A program made the position numbers and the translations under genes. Under the pieces are notes generated by a model, which saw only the letters and a program-made list of their open reading frames with translations, was not told the origin of the DNA and did not search any database. 64,000 bases of DNA, taken from NCBI RefSeq assembly GCF_041080795.1, contig NZ_CP129674.1, positions 310,001-374,000 of the forward strand, given 5' to 3'. This document shows, one piece after another, positions 16,444 to 24,687 of the stretch. Position 1 is the first letter of the stretch; each line of letters begins with the position of its first letter. The DNA comes from Bifidobacterium sp. WK041_4_12. Lineage in GTDB: Bacteria > Actinomycetota > Actinomycetes > Actinomycetales > Bifidobacteriaceae.

Positions 16444-16781
16444 TTCAGATCATCGGAGTCGATGAACTCTCTCCTGACTAGCGCAGATGCCGGAACGGCT
16501 GAATGCCCGTTACGCAAGCCTTGGCGGTCGTCAGCATGAACGTCTGGATTGGCATCAGCGTGTGTGGCGTCGAGCTTTTCCAGTCGCGATTGAAACCCGG
16601 GTGCGTCTGTTGGCGTTAATCCTCCTCGTCATGGTCTTTCATCAGTTCCCCGGCCGTGGAGCATATTGTGCTGATGTGATGACCGGCTTCCCACCTTGCT
16701 TGGGTAGTGAAGTCCATGGCGGCGACATTTGCTTTTTCGTGAGTGGGATTTTGCGGTGAGAGTATCAATCGTTACATATTG
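16444..16781. other. non-coding stretch before the surface protein gene
   Basis: No gene with a ribosome site was found. A minus-strand frame (stop 16616-16618, possible TTG start at 16768) encodes about 50 residues including MDFTTQARWEAGHHIST and is the only one that looks protein-like; it is not recognised. Confidence 0.35.
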
Positions 16782-16787
16782 TATAAT
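16782..16787 (+). promoter_or_regulatory. putative -10 box of the surface protein gene
   Basis: A perfect TATAAT occurs 92 bases before the ATG at 16880; the -35 region is weak. It would place the start of transcription near 16794 and the G-tract within the leader. Confidence 0.5.
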
Positions 16788-16851
16788 GTTGTTCGTCATG
16801 TTCGTTGCATGTTCTCTCCGCTGAACCTTTCGTTGCGTTGATCGCGGTCGC

Positions 16852-16862
16852 GGGGGGGGGGG
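16852..16862 (+). repeat. homopolymer tract of 11 G in the leader of the surface protein gene
   Basis: Eleven consecutive G lie 17 bases upstream of the ATG at 16880. A TAG in frame with that ATG lies between (16871-16873), so the tract cannot switch a longer reading frame; it would act on leader structure or ribosome access. Long G-tracts slip during replication, and such tracts are known to switch sortase-dependent pilus genes in bifidobacteria. Confidence 0.9.
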
Positions 16863-16879
16863 TGCCGTTTTAGGCTTCG

Positions 16880-19800
16880 ATGGTTGGTGCTCTCATGGGT
16901 ATGTTTCGTATGCTGTGGTCTCGTGTCGGTTCAGCGCTTTCGCGTGTCGCTGCTTCTCTCACCGAGCATCATTTCGGCCATGTCCACTATGGTCATGCTG
17001 GTCGTTCCTGTTCGCCGTCAACCAGAGCGAGCGTAGTGAGTCGAGGGATCTCCGCTGTTGCTGTCCTGGTCTTGTCTTTCATAATCGTGTTGTCTGGTGT
17101 GCTGGTTTTTTCGCCGGTTGAGCGTGCGGCTGCCGATGCTGTGGAGTTGGGCCCTGATGGCTATTTCAGTACGTTGGCCGATGGCGCGCTTCCGGTGGTG
17201 GATGCGGATGATGCAACTTCAACTTCGCAGGATGGCTGGGCGAATACGCGTAGAATTGTGTTCGGCAAGACAAATTCCTCGGCGACTTACCAGAATGCTT
17301 CGGTGTTTGGCGGATACAAGACTTTGGGGTTTGGTGGGTCAGCGGGTATTGCTTCGGTGCCCAATGCCTCAACTCATGGCACCGGCGACGAGAGGTATAC
17401 GTCGGCGACGACGTCAGTGCTTGCGAATGAGGCGTTGCTGTGGGCTGATGATGTGGTGACAGCTGGTTTCAAGTTTGACGCGAACAGTCTGTCCCATCAC
17501 ACGTTTGATAGTGCGACGGGCCCGTATAAGTCTAACCTGGCGCGGGTGTCTGAGGCGGTGGGTGCGCAGAATTATTCGAGCTTTGAGCAGGGGCTGCTGC
17601 GCGCGGCTCCGGTAGAGGGTGTGTGTACTAGAAGCCAGAGCACAGGGTGTGGCGGTGGTACTCATACTGCTCAGACGGATTCAGTGAATTCGTATAAGAT
17701 TTTTCCGTTGTCTATTGGCGATATGCGGAAGTATTTTGGCCATGATAGCGGGACTGCGGCGGATAATAACTTGCGTTGTAAAACGAATCTTGACAATTCA
17801 TCTAACCACTGTGCCAACGGTGCTTCTGCCTCTTGGCTGCGTTCGGCTGTTTGGCAATACGTAGGCCTTGCCAACATTATATTCGACACAGGCGGACCTA
17901 ACTATAATTCCACGGACAGTGTCACTAATGGTATACGGCCTGCTGTTCGTTTGAATCTTGATGATCTGCTGCTGTCGGCAGACAGCGGCAGTCAGGGTCA
18001 GAGTTCGACGGGTGATTTGCGTCTGACGTTTGTGTCGGACGGTGCTTCGTTTTCTTTGACTTCGTCTCCTTATTTGGAGGGGGACCAGGGTGTCTGGAAG
18101 TTGCGTGATGTCGTCGGGGCGTCTGATTTTTCTGGTGTGGCTGGTTCGGGGTTTGGGTGGAAGTTGGTGGATCCGCTGGCTGGTGATGGTTCTGTGATTG
18201 CCTCTGGTCGCACCAACTATGATGCGGCGGCCGGTTCGGATGGAAACATGGTGGTGCCGTGCGCGACATTGACGGCGAATAAAGACTATGACCTGTATGT
18301 GTGGGGTCAGCTGGATGGTTCGGATGTGTCGGGTTGGACGAACAGGGCGACGATGCCCGTCAAGGCCGTGGTGAGGACTGATGATGCGGGAGGCTGCGAG
18401 TCCAAGGTGAAGCTTCCTCCCTCGTATGGCATCGATGTGTCGGGTGTGACGGATGGTGGGTTGAAGGCGTATCGGATTGGTGACTATGGGGATGTCGTGT
18501 TTGATCATACTGGTGCGTTGGAGAGCGTGAAGGTGTCGACTCCGGTGTCTGTGCGGTCGGCGGTCGCGTCTGCGGCTGGTTCTGCTGGTGGTTCGAATGT
18601 GGATGGGGTGAATCCGATGGGTTGGGTGGTGGCCCGGTGGCTGGGCTATCCGACGGACCCTTTGTCGGATGACACTACTTCGGCGTTTGACCCGTATGCG
18701 GGGCAGCTGCAATTGTTCGCGCAGTCGCTGGTGGATGATGTCGGTTCGCTGGGTCCTCCCGCGGGTTCGCTTCCCTCGGGCACGTTCTCGTCTCCTGCGG
18801 CGGCGCGTCTGTCGGTGTCGGGTCCGGGCCTGTATCTGATAGTGGATGACAGTGGTGAGTCGCTGCCGATTGTGGTGGGTACGAAGGCGTTCAACGAGAG
18901 CTTGGGCGATGATGGTGTGATGGTGGATTTTGCGGACGCGGGCGTGGATGGCCGGCATCGTCTGGGGGTGGCGGAGTTGAAGACGTCGCGCATGGACTTG
19001 TCGAAGCGTGTGGTGAACGATGCTGGGGTGGATGGGTTCGACGTGGGTGCTGGCGTGGAGTTCGAGGTCATGGCCAGGGTCCCCGACCTGAATGGCCATA
19101 CGACGGCGTATTCGGGGTACGCGTTCTCCCTGTCTGACGTGGCCGCGCCGGGGTTGACGCTGCCTGCCGTGTCGGGGGTGCGCGTGTCCATGGACGTGGA
19201 CCCGGTGGATGGTTCGCCGTCTCCGGGCCTGGACGTGACTTCTCTGGTGGGTGTGGGCGTGAGCGGGCAGACGCTTATGGTGGACGGGCTGAAGGCCCTG
19301 TTCGCGCAGGACAATGGCGCGAGTCCGGTGTCGAACAGTCTGGTGCCGGTGGGTGCCCTGATCCGGGTGCGCTACGTGGCGATAGTCAACCCGAATGCTT
19401 CGTGGACGGATGCGGGGGGTGCGGTCGAGTCGAACGACAATACCGTGACCCTGTCCCGGACCATGCAGGATGGCAGTGTCGATAGTTCGCTGTCGGCGAC
19501 GGCTCGCGTGTATTCCTTTGAATTGGATCTGGTGAAGGCGGACAGGGGGCGTGCGACCGAGTTCCTTCCGGGTGCCGAGTTCGAGGCTGACCGGCTGGCG
19601 TCTGACGGTTCGGGCGTGCAGACCCTGCGGTTCAAGCAGGAGAGCAGTGGCGTGTACCGTCTGGCCATGGACGGTGAGACGGGCACCACCCAGACGTTGG
19701 TGACGGGCTTGGGTGGCAGGCTGGTCGTGCGGGGTGTGGAGGCTCGCATGCTGACGTTGCGGGAGACGAAGGCTCCCGACGGCTATTTCAGGCTGCCGAG

Positions 19801-20074
19801 CGTCATGGTGCGGGCGGTGGCGGTGTGGTCGAACGACCTGTCCGCGGTGCAGGCCGTCTCGTACCAGACGGACGGCTCGGTCCTGGCAAGCGTGTCGCAG
19901 GACGGGTCGACCGTCATGCTCATGGATCCCAGGGTGGGCCTGGCGAGTCTGCCGTACACGGGCAGCGTCGGCATCGCCATCCTGCTCCTGTTGGGCACCG
20001 CGGTCGGCATCCTCGCCATCCGGCCGTATTATCTTTCTCACAACGCCGAAGCCACCGCCAACCTCCTCGAATAA
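16880..20074 (+). CDS. LPxTG-anchored surface protein with DUF6273-like and SpaA-like domains
   Basis: A protein of 1064 residues. A long N-terminal region precedes a hydrophobic signal segment (AVAVLVLSFIIVLSGVLVF, near 60-78) and AAADA. Residues about 270-370 have ASWLRSAVW and GIRPAVRLNL, typical of DUF6273. The later part has pilin-like blocks with GAEFEA, RETKAPDGYF and NTVTLSRT, as in SpaA-type isopeptide domains. LPYTG near 1024 is followed by a hydrophobic segment, then an unusually long tail of some 17 residues with few basic residues. No sortase gene is in the window, so a distant enzyme must anchor it. A REP-like stretch encodes part of the pre-signal region. The start codon lacks a normal ribosome site. 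Confidence 0.85.
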   Translation: MVGALMGMFRMLWSRVGSALSRVAASLTEHHFGHVHYGHAGRSCSPSTRASVVSRGISAVAVLVLSFIIVLSGVLVFSPVERAAADAVELGPDGYFSTLADGALPVVDADDATSTSQDGWANTRRIVFGKTNSSATYQNASVFGGYKTLGFGGSAGIASVPNASTHGTGDERYTSATTSVLANEALLWADDVVTAGFKFDANSLSHHTFDSATGPYKSNLARVSEAVGAQNYSSFEQGLLRAAPVEGVCTRSQSTGCGGGTHTAQTDSVNSYKIFPLSIGDMRKYFGHDSGTAADNNLRCKTNLDNSSNHCANGASASWLRSAVWQYVGLANIIFDTGGPNYNSTDSVTNGIRPAVRLNLDDLLLSADSGSQGQSSTGDLRLTFVSDGASFSLTSSPYLEGDQGVWKLRDVVGASDFSGVAGSGFGWKLVDPLAGDGSVIASGRTNYDAAAGSDGNMVVPCATLTANKDYDLYVWGQLDGSDVSGWTNRATMPVKAVVRTDDAGGCESKVKLPPSYGIDVSGVTDGGLKAYRIGDYGDVVFDHTGALESVKVSTPVSVRSAVASAAGSAGGSNVDGVNPMGWVVARWLGYPTDPLSDDTTSAFDPYAGQLQLFAQSLVDDVGSLGPPAGSLPSGTFSSPAAARLSVSGPGLYLIVDDSGESLPIVVGTKAFNESLGDDGVMVDFADAGVDGRHRLGVAELKTSRMDLSKRVVNDAGVDGFDVGAGVEFEVMARVPDLNGHTTAYSGYAFSLSDVAAPGLTLPAVSGVRVSMDVDPVDGSPSPGLDVTSLVGVGVSGQTLMVDGLKALFAQDNGASPVSNSLVPVGALIRVRYVAIVNPNASWTDAGGAVESNDNTVTLSRTMQDGSVDSSLSATARVYSFELDLVKADRGRATEFLPGAEFEADRLASDGSGVQTLRFKQESSGVYRLAMDGETGTTQTLVTGLGGRLVVRGVEARMLTLRETKAPDGYFRLPSVMVRAVAVWSNDLSAVQAVSYQTDGSVLASVSQDGSTVMLMDPRVGLASLPYTGSVGIAILLLLGTAVGILAIRPYYLSHNAEATANLLE

Positions 20075-20359
20075 CACGCAAGACGCATGCCCGACTGGGG
20101 CCTGGACTGGTTGCAGGTATCCAAGCGTGAGAACGACCAAGCCTCGTTCATCGCTCACGAGAACGTGGATACCACCTGCTGGAAGTCATGCTCGACAGGA
20201 TCGCGCAGCCGTTGCCTCCTGAGCAGGATCAAGAACCCTGCCATCCATCGGCTTCACATCCGCTGAGTGAAACAGGTCGGCGAATTGTAAAGCTTTCACG
20301 CATGAATATGCAGTTCTGTCTGCTTATAGGCAATTAGGGGTGACAGAATCGTATAGTTA

Positions 20360-20379
20360 ATAAGAATGATTATTGTTAT
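20360..20379. promoter_or_regulatory. Fur/Zur-like box
   Basis: ATAAGAATGATTATTGTTAT is a 20-bp dyad in which all but two base pairs match across the centre when read as ATAA-n-AAT-n-AT. It resembles Fur-family boxes (AATGATTATT core) and lies 76 bases before the Fur-type gene, consistent with autoregulation. Confidence 0.6.
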
Positions 20380-20455
20380 GCTTATGAGGTTCGTATTTAC
20401 TCTCGTCTTCGTAAAGGTATGCGTTCTTCGTGCCCTGCGTGCGGAAAGGTAGGCA

Positions 20456-20878
20456 ATGTTTGCATCGAGAAGGGTGACTCGTCCAAGGGTTTTGATTGTT
20501 GAGCAACTTAATCGATTGGACGCATTCTCGACGGCGCAGACGGTTTATACGAGTTTGTGTGCGCGTGGCAAGAAGGTAGGCATAGCCACCATTTATCGAA
20601 ATTTGCAGGCTATGGCCGGTCGCCAGGAGCTCGATACTTTGCATATGGATGGAGAAACTTTCTACAGGTTATGCAAAGACCGTCATCACCATCATCATTT
20701 GGTGTGTCGTAAATGTGGTCGAACGGTTGAGTTTGAGATACCAGGCTTTGAAGAGTGGACGCGTGAGGGTGCTCGGTCGCTAGGTTTTAGTGAAGTAAGC
20801 CATTCCCTAGAATTATTCGGCGTGTGCAAGCGTTGCAGGCTTGGCGCAACGTCGAACGATTCAGATGCCTCTGATTGA
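20456..20878 (+). CDS. Fur family metal-responsive regulator (Zur-like)
   Basis: A protein of 140 residues preceded by GGAAAGGTAGGCA. Residues 6-55 form the winged helix (RVTRPRVLIVEQLNRL, SAQ-like STAQTVYTSL, VGIATIYRNLQ). The metal and dimer domain has HHHHHLVCRKCGRTVE and ends with GVCKRCR, giving the two C-x-x-C pairs of the structural zinc site. Context favours zinc: the next gene encodes a cysteine-rich protein. Fur, Zur and PerR cannot be told apart with certainty by eye. A Fur-type dyad lies upstream. Confidence 0.88.
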   Translation: MFASRRVTRPRVLIVEQLNRLDAFSTAQTVYTSLCARGKKVGIATIYRNLQAMAGRQELDTLHMDGETFYRLCKDRHHHHHLVCRKCGRTVEFEIPGFEEWTREGARSLGFSEVSHSLELFGVCKRCRLGATSNDSDASD

Positions 20879-20929
20879 TACTCGCTATCAGCAGTTTCAC
20901 CGTGAAGGCGTTAAGACCCTATCGTGTGA

Positions 20930-20947
20930 ATGTAATCGCTAATACAT
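20930..20947. promoter_or_regulatory. dyad before the cysteine-rich gene
   Basis: ATGTAATCGCTAATACAT matches its reverse complement at 14 of 18 positions and lies 30 bases before the ATG at 20978. It could be a second Fur-family site, though its core differs from the box at 20360. Confidence 0.4.
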
Positions 20948-20977
20948 AGTGACGTAATACGATTGATAGGACGGTAC

Positions 20978-21325
20978 ATGATGAACATCAAGAAATATGA
21001 CGAGCATGCCTATGAGATTGACACAGTTTCTGGCGGCAAACTTGCTGTGGATATGACGACTCTGAAGAATTTCGATCTTTCCAACCATGAGCATGGTAAA
21101 GCTGCTTGCGGCTGCTGTGGCTGTTGCTTCACGGGAGATTGCTGCAAAGACGTGGACTGTGTGAATGGCAAGGAGTGCGGAGCGAAAGACTGCCATGAAG
21201 CATGCAGGGAAAATAACGAGCATCACGACTGCGCTTTCTGCCACTTGGCATTCGATACCGACGAAAAGTCGCATGAAGAGATCCTGAAGGACTTGAAGGA
21301 ACTGTCTCAGGCTCTCGCAGCTTGA
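20978..21325 (+). CDS. cysteine/histidine-rich putative metal-binding protein
   Basis: A protein of 115 residues with ATAGGACGG before ATG 20978. The first 40 residues form a beta-rich segment (YDEHAYEIDTVSGGKLAVD). The centre holds 13 cysteines in about 55 residues, arranged as CGCCGCC, GDCC, then single C every 4-7 residues, plus several histidines (HEAC, EHHDCAFCH). The C-terminus is a charged helix. This is metallothionein-like in composition but does not match a family I know. Being 99 bases after a Fur/Zur gene, a role in zinc or other metal storage or sensing is inferred. Confidence 0.65.
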   Translation: MMNIKKYDEHAYEIDTVSGGKLAVDMTTLKNFDLSNHEHGKAACGCCGCCFTGDCCKDVDCVNGKECGAKDCHEACRENNEHHDCAFCHLAFDTDEKSHEEILKDLKELSQALAA

Positions 21326-21399
21326 TATCTGTGGCTATCGTCGCTGTGAAAGTAGTCTGAGGAAGCTCTGATATGCGGTTCAAGTGGATTCGCTGGGCA

Positions 21400-21590
21400 C
21401 TATCGCGATGAATCATATGGTCTTGTTGCATCTGTGACTTGTAGCAGCTGTAACAAGACCAATTTCCAGTTGTGCGCCTGCGAGCGTTCACTCCAGAATG
21501 TTGAATACATTCCCCCCTGGCTAGTAAGTCTGTGTGCTTGCCCTGCTTGACAATATGACCTTCATGCAGACTTGCGCCGTCAAAGATCGA
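21400..21590 (-). pseudogene. ABC transporter ATPase, C-terminal remnant
   Basis: On the minus strand the frame reads DGASLHEGHIVKQGKHTDLL, the end of an ABC ATPase (V-L-x-x-G-x-I-V-x-x-G-T-H-x-E-L-L). In a run of G near 21514-21518 one base is missing; the other frame continues GMYSTFWSERSQAHNWKL and stops at 21400. The rest of the ATPase is absent. It is a deletion remnant. Confidence 0.65.
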
Positions 21591-21760
21591 CTGGAAATAC
21601 GAATAATCCACCTCCTGCAGTGAATGGCTATAAAACTTGATTAAGTCCTGTCGAACCATCAGGAACGTTGCTCTGAGCTCTTATGCGGATCACAGTGTCT
21701 GCATCTGGATGGGTTTAGCCGTGACGAGAGGTCTTGGAGATGGGTGAGGTTCATGATTAC

Positions 21761-21788
21761 CATATAGTATCATGTGTGGTACTATATG
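21761..21788. promoter_or_regulatory. operator-like dyad before hicA
   Basis: CATATAGTA at 21761-21769 and TACTATATG at 21780-21788 are perfect inverted repeats around ten bases. A further half-site (GTGATACCA) follows. HicB proteins repress their operons through such dyads. Confidence 0.65.
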
Positions 21789-21803
21789 TGATACCATCTC
21801 TAT

Positions 21804-22013
21804 ATGGTGAGAGTCGTTGATCTGGTGGGAAGAATGCGAGCCAATCCCAAGAACGTCCGCTACGCCGATCTATGCAAGGTGTGCGATGCGTATTTCGGGA
21901 AGGCTCGGCAGAACGGTACAAGCCATCGCGTGTATCGAACACCTTGGCAGGGTGATCCGCGCGTGAACATTCAGAACGCGCACGGTGGAACCAACCCATA
22001 TCAGGTGAAGTAG
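21804..22013 (+). CDS. hicA: HicA-type mRNA interferase, shortened by a stop codon
   Basis: A protein of 69 residues. The core has the double-stranded RNA-binding fold of HicA with the catalytic GTSHRVYRTPW segment (histidine near 45) and DPRVNIQNAHGG. After NPYQVK a TAG occurs where CAG is expected. Reading on in the same frame gives ILRAIERLEGDRS and a stop just at the hicB start. The last helix is therefore missing and activity is doubtful. The start at 21804 has no ribosome site and lies directly after the operator dyad, perhaps leaderless. Confidence 0.75.
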   Translation: MVRVVDLVGRMRANPKNVRYADLCKVCDAYFGKARQNGTSHRVYRTPWQGDPRVNIQNAHGGTNPYQVK

Positions 22014-22051
22014 ATACTGCGTGCCATAGAACGTTTGGAAGGGGATCGATC

Positions 22052-22384
22052 ATGAAACAGCAGGATAGATATGTGTTCCGGGTGCATTACAGCAACGAGG
22101 ATCAGAAGTTCGTTGCCACTGTTGCGGAACTGCCTTCGCTTTCGTGGCTTGCCGATAGTCAGGAGAAGGCATTGCGGGGGTTGCGCAAAGTGGTGGATGA
22201 TGTGGTGGCCGATATGCGGGAAAACGGTGAGGAGGTGCCGGTGCCGTTCGATGACAGGGAGTATTCGGGGAAGTTCTTGCTCAGACTCACCCCGGGCGAG
22301 CACAGACAGCTTGCCTTGCAAGCCGCCGAACAGCATGTCAGTCTTAACAAGCTGGCAGCCAGCCGTGTTATGTCTCACGCGTAA
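22052..22384 (+). CDS. hicB: HicB-type antitoxin
   Basis: A protein of 110 residues preceded by GGAAGGGG. The N-terminal domain has VHYSNEDQKFVATVAELPSLS and GLADS-like WLADSQEKALRGLRKVVDDV, the degraded RNase H fold of HicB. The C-terminal part (KFLLRLTPGEHRQLALQAAE, VSLNKLAASRV) is the DNA-binding module. It pairs with the upstream HicA toxin and should repress the operon at the dyad 21761-21788. It appears intact. Confidence 0.85.
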   Translation: MKQQDRYVFRVHYSNEDQKFVATVAELPSLSWLADSQEKALRGLRKVVDDVVADMRENGEEVPVPFDDREYSGKFLLRLTPGEHRQLALQAAEQHVSLNKLAASRVMSHA

Positions 22385-22405
22385 GACACACCTATGATTA
22401 TGAGC

Positions 22406-22528
22406 TTATGCGTCGGGTGCGAGGCGGGCGCGGCGCACGGTCAAGGCTAACCCCATGCGGTTGAGCATGTTTGTCGCTTGCTGTTTGAGTTGCGCACTGG
22501 TGTGGACTTGTACCCGGGTAGTAGCAAT
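22406..22528 (-). pseudogene. RelB/DinJ antitoxin, N-terminal fragment
   Basis: The minus frame reads ATTRVQVHTSAQLKQQATNM, then LNRMGLALT. This is the RHH start of RelB/DinJ antitoxins. After that it runs into the 32-bp repeat (22412-22443), giving VRRARLAPDA and a stop. The usual ATG before ATT is ATT here. The fragment has about 30 residues of a normal 80-100, and no RelE toxin is present. Confidence 0.65.
22412..22443. repeat. 32-bp repeat, copy 2
   Basis: It differs from 16412-16443 at one base. It forms the junction at which the RelB-like frame breaks, which suggests that the repeat marks a recombination end point. Confidence 0.8.
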
Positions 22529-22593
22529 CAGCGTGGCCAAAATATTGCTGCTGCTCAACGTCGCTGCATCAACGCTGTACCCGCCTCAGATCG

Positions 22594-24687
22594 CTATTCG
22601 AGTTCAACGGCTCCGGTGTAGAGCTGATAGTATTCGCCGCGTTGAGCAATGAGTTCCTCGTGAGAGCCGCGCTCGATGATTCTGCCGTGGTCGAGCACCA
22701 TAATCACATCGGCATTGCGCACGGTTGAGAGCCTGTGGGCGATAACGAAAACCGTTCGACCCTTCATCAGAGCATCCATGCCAGCCTGAACCACTGATTC
22801 GGTTCTGGTGTCAATCGAGGATGTCGCCTCGTCAAGGATCATCGTCGGAGGATCTGCAACGGCTGCTCGGGCAATCGAAATCAGCTGCCGCTGACCTTGC
22901 GAAAGACCGCTGCCATCGCCCGCAAGAACGGTCTGATACCCTTCCGGAAGCATACGAATAAAGCCATCAGCATTGGTGAGTCTGGCTGCCTCGATGCATT
23001 CTTCGTCAGTGGCGTTGAGCCTTCCATAGCGAATGTTGTCCATGACTGAGCCGGTGAACAAATTCACGTCTTGGAGCACGACGCCCAAGGAACGACGCAG
23101 ATCGGGCTTCTTGATGTTGCGCACATCGATGCCGTCATAGAGAATCTGACCCTGCTGAATGTCATAGAAGCGATTGATCAGATTTGTGACCGTGGTCTTA
23201 CCCGCACCCGTTGCACCCACGAGCGCGATTTTTTGGCCCGGTTCTGCGAACCATGTGATGTCATGCAACACGGGCGTATCGGGGGCATATCCGAAGGTCA
23301 CATCGGTGAAGCGCACATCGCCGCGAAGCAGAGTCAGACGGCCATCGGTTGACGTGACCGCGACCTTCTTTGCCTTGCGCGCCACTTGTGCGGCACCATC
23401 ACTCAAGAGATTCGCCTGTGCCAGAGATCGCGTGCCATCGTCGTCTGCGGTTCGCTTCCACGCCCAATGCTTGGTTGCCTTGTCTGATTCGACAAGGTTG
23501 CCATTCGCATCTTTGGACACATTCACGAGAGTGACGCTGCCACCATCGACCTCTATCGGCTCATCCATCAGAGCGAAGATACGTGAGGCGCCGGCCAAAG
23601 CCATCAGCACCATGTTGAACTGCATCGAAACCTGTCCGATTGGGTTCACATATGAACGTGTCAGGGTGAGGAGAGCGATGATCGTTCCGAGCGTCATCGG
23701 GCCCGCCCCGGTGAGCCCAAAGTTGCCCCAACCTGAAATTGCCGTGATTCCGCCGGTTATCGCCATAAGAATGTACAGCAGATATCCCATGTTTGCGACG
23801 ACTGGCATCGTGGTGTTGCCATACATGTTCGCCTGAGCGCTTGCGCTGAAAAGCCGAGCGTTCTTCTTGTGGAAGGTGTTCGCAGTGGCCTGCTCATGGT
23901 TGAAGACCTTGATAATCTTCTGCCCATTGACCGATTCCTCAACGAATCCGTTGACATCGCCCAAAGCCTCTTGCTGAATGATGAAGAAATGGCCGCTGCG
24001 CGTGACAAGCATGCGTACGACGACAATCAGCACGACGCTGAACACCATGGTGAAGAGGGTAAATGGAATCGAAAGCCACGCCATCGCCATCAGCGATGCA
24101 AAAGCAGTCACCACGGAAGAGAACATCTGCGGCAGGGACTGACTGATCGCCTGACGAAGGGTATCGGTGTCATTCGTATAGCGGCTCATCACATCGCCAT
24201 GCTCGTGCGAATCGAAATATCCGACGGGAAGGTGTTGCTGATGGGCGAACATGCGGTCGCGAATGTCTTTCAGCGTGCCCTGCTCGACACCGACAAGAAG
24301 CCAGTTATAGAGCCATGTGCTGAAGGTTCCCAACCCGTACAGCAGACCCATGAGTGTCAGCGCCTGCAGCAGAGGTTCCCAGTTCGGGTGGGAAGCGCCG
24401 ACCAAGGGAAGGATGTACCTGTCCACAAGCGTCTGCAGAAACAGTGCTGAACCAGCCTGTGCCGCAGCTGAGATCAGAATTGCGACAATGACGGTGATGA
24501 CGCGCCAGCGGTATTTGAACATATAGCCAAAAAGACGCTTGGTGGTGCCTGGCGCTGCCTTGCGCGAACCCGCACCCGAACCACTGTTGCGACGACCCGT
24601 GCCTGCACTGCGAGAGCGCGATGCATTGCCACGCTCGGATGCTTTCTGCGTCTTGCTTGGCTGCTGTGCCTGTGCTGCACTGCTCAT
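22594..24687 (-). CDS. ABC multidrug exporter half-transporter B
   Basis: A protein of 697 residues. An N-terminal charged and low-complexity stretch of about 45 residues precedes six spans (about 55-340). The ATPase domain has Walker A GATGAGKT, Q-loop VLQDVNLFTGSV, signature GLSQGQRQL, Walker B MILDEATS and IAHRLST. The signature LSQGQ with the usual catalytic glutamate after Walker B is as in one half of heterodimeric exporters. An insert of about 60 residues (SKDANGNLVESDKATKHW region) precedes the ATPase. The start overlaps the stop of the partner gene (ATGA). Confidence 0.9.
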   Translation of the reverse strand: MSSAAQAQQPSKTQKASERGNASRSRSAGTGRRNSGSGAGSRKAAPGTTKRLFGYMFKYRWRVITVIVAILISAAAQAGSALFLQTLVDRYILPLVGASHPNWEPLLQALTLMGLLYGLGTFSTWLYNWLLVGVEQGTLKDIRDRMFAHQQHLPVGYFDSHEHGDVMSRYTNDTDTLRQAISQSLPQMFSSVVTAFASLMAMAWLSIPFTLFTMVFSVVLIVVVRMLVTRSGHFFIIQQEALGDVNGFVEESVNGQKIIKVFNHEQATANTFHKKNARLFSASAQANMYGNTTMPVVANMGYLLYILMAITGGITAISGWGNFGLTGAGPMTLGTIIALLTLTRSYVNPIGQVSMQFNMVLMALAGASRIFALMDEPIEVDGGSVTLVNVSKDANGNLVESDKATKHWAWKRTADDDGTRSLAQANLLSDGAAQVARKAKKVAVTSTDGRLTLLRGDVRFTDVTFGYAPDTPVLHDITWFAEPGQKIALVGATGAGKTTVTNLINRFYDIQQGQILYDGIDVRNIKKPDLRRSLGVVLQDVNLFTGSVMDNIRYGRLNATDEECIEAARLTNADGFIRMLPEGYQTVLAGDGSGLSQGQRQLISIARAAVADPPTMILDEATSSIDTRTESVVQAGMDALMKGRTVFVIAHRLSTVRNADVIMVLDHGRIIERGSHEELIAQRGEYYQLYTGAVELE

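Noticed and set aside
16616..16768. Minus-strand frame of about 50 codons (MDFTTQARWEAGHHIST)
   Set aside because: Protein-like composition but no ribosome site or recognised family; left as a note only.
16798..16880. Upstream start for the surface protein that would pass through the G-tract
   Set aside because: A TAG at 16871-16873 is in frame with the ATG at 16880, so no upstream frame can be joined at any tract length.
17798..20158. Minus-strand open frame of 786 codons opposite the surface protein gene
   Set aside because: Composition (Arg/His-rich, no motifs) is that of an antisense shadow caused by GC-rich third positions.
20075..20359. Possible gene between the surface protein and the Fur-type gene
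   Set aside because: Short frames only (for example HLLEVMLDRIAQPLPPEQ); no start, site or family.
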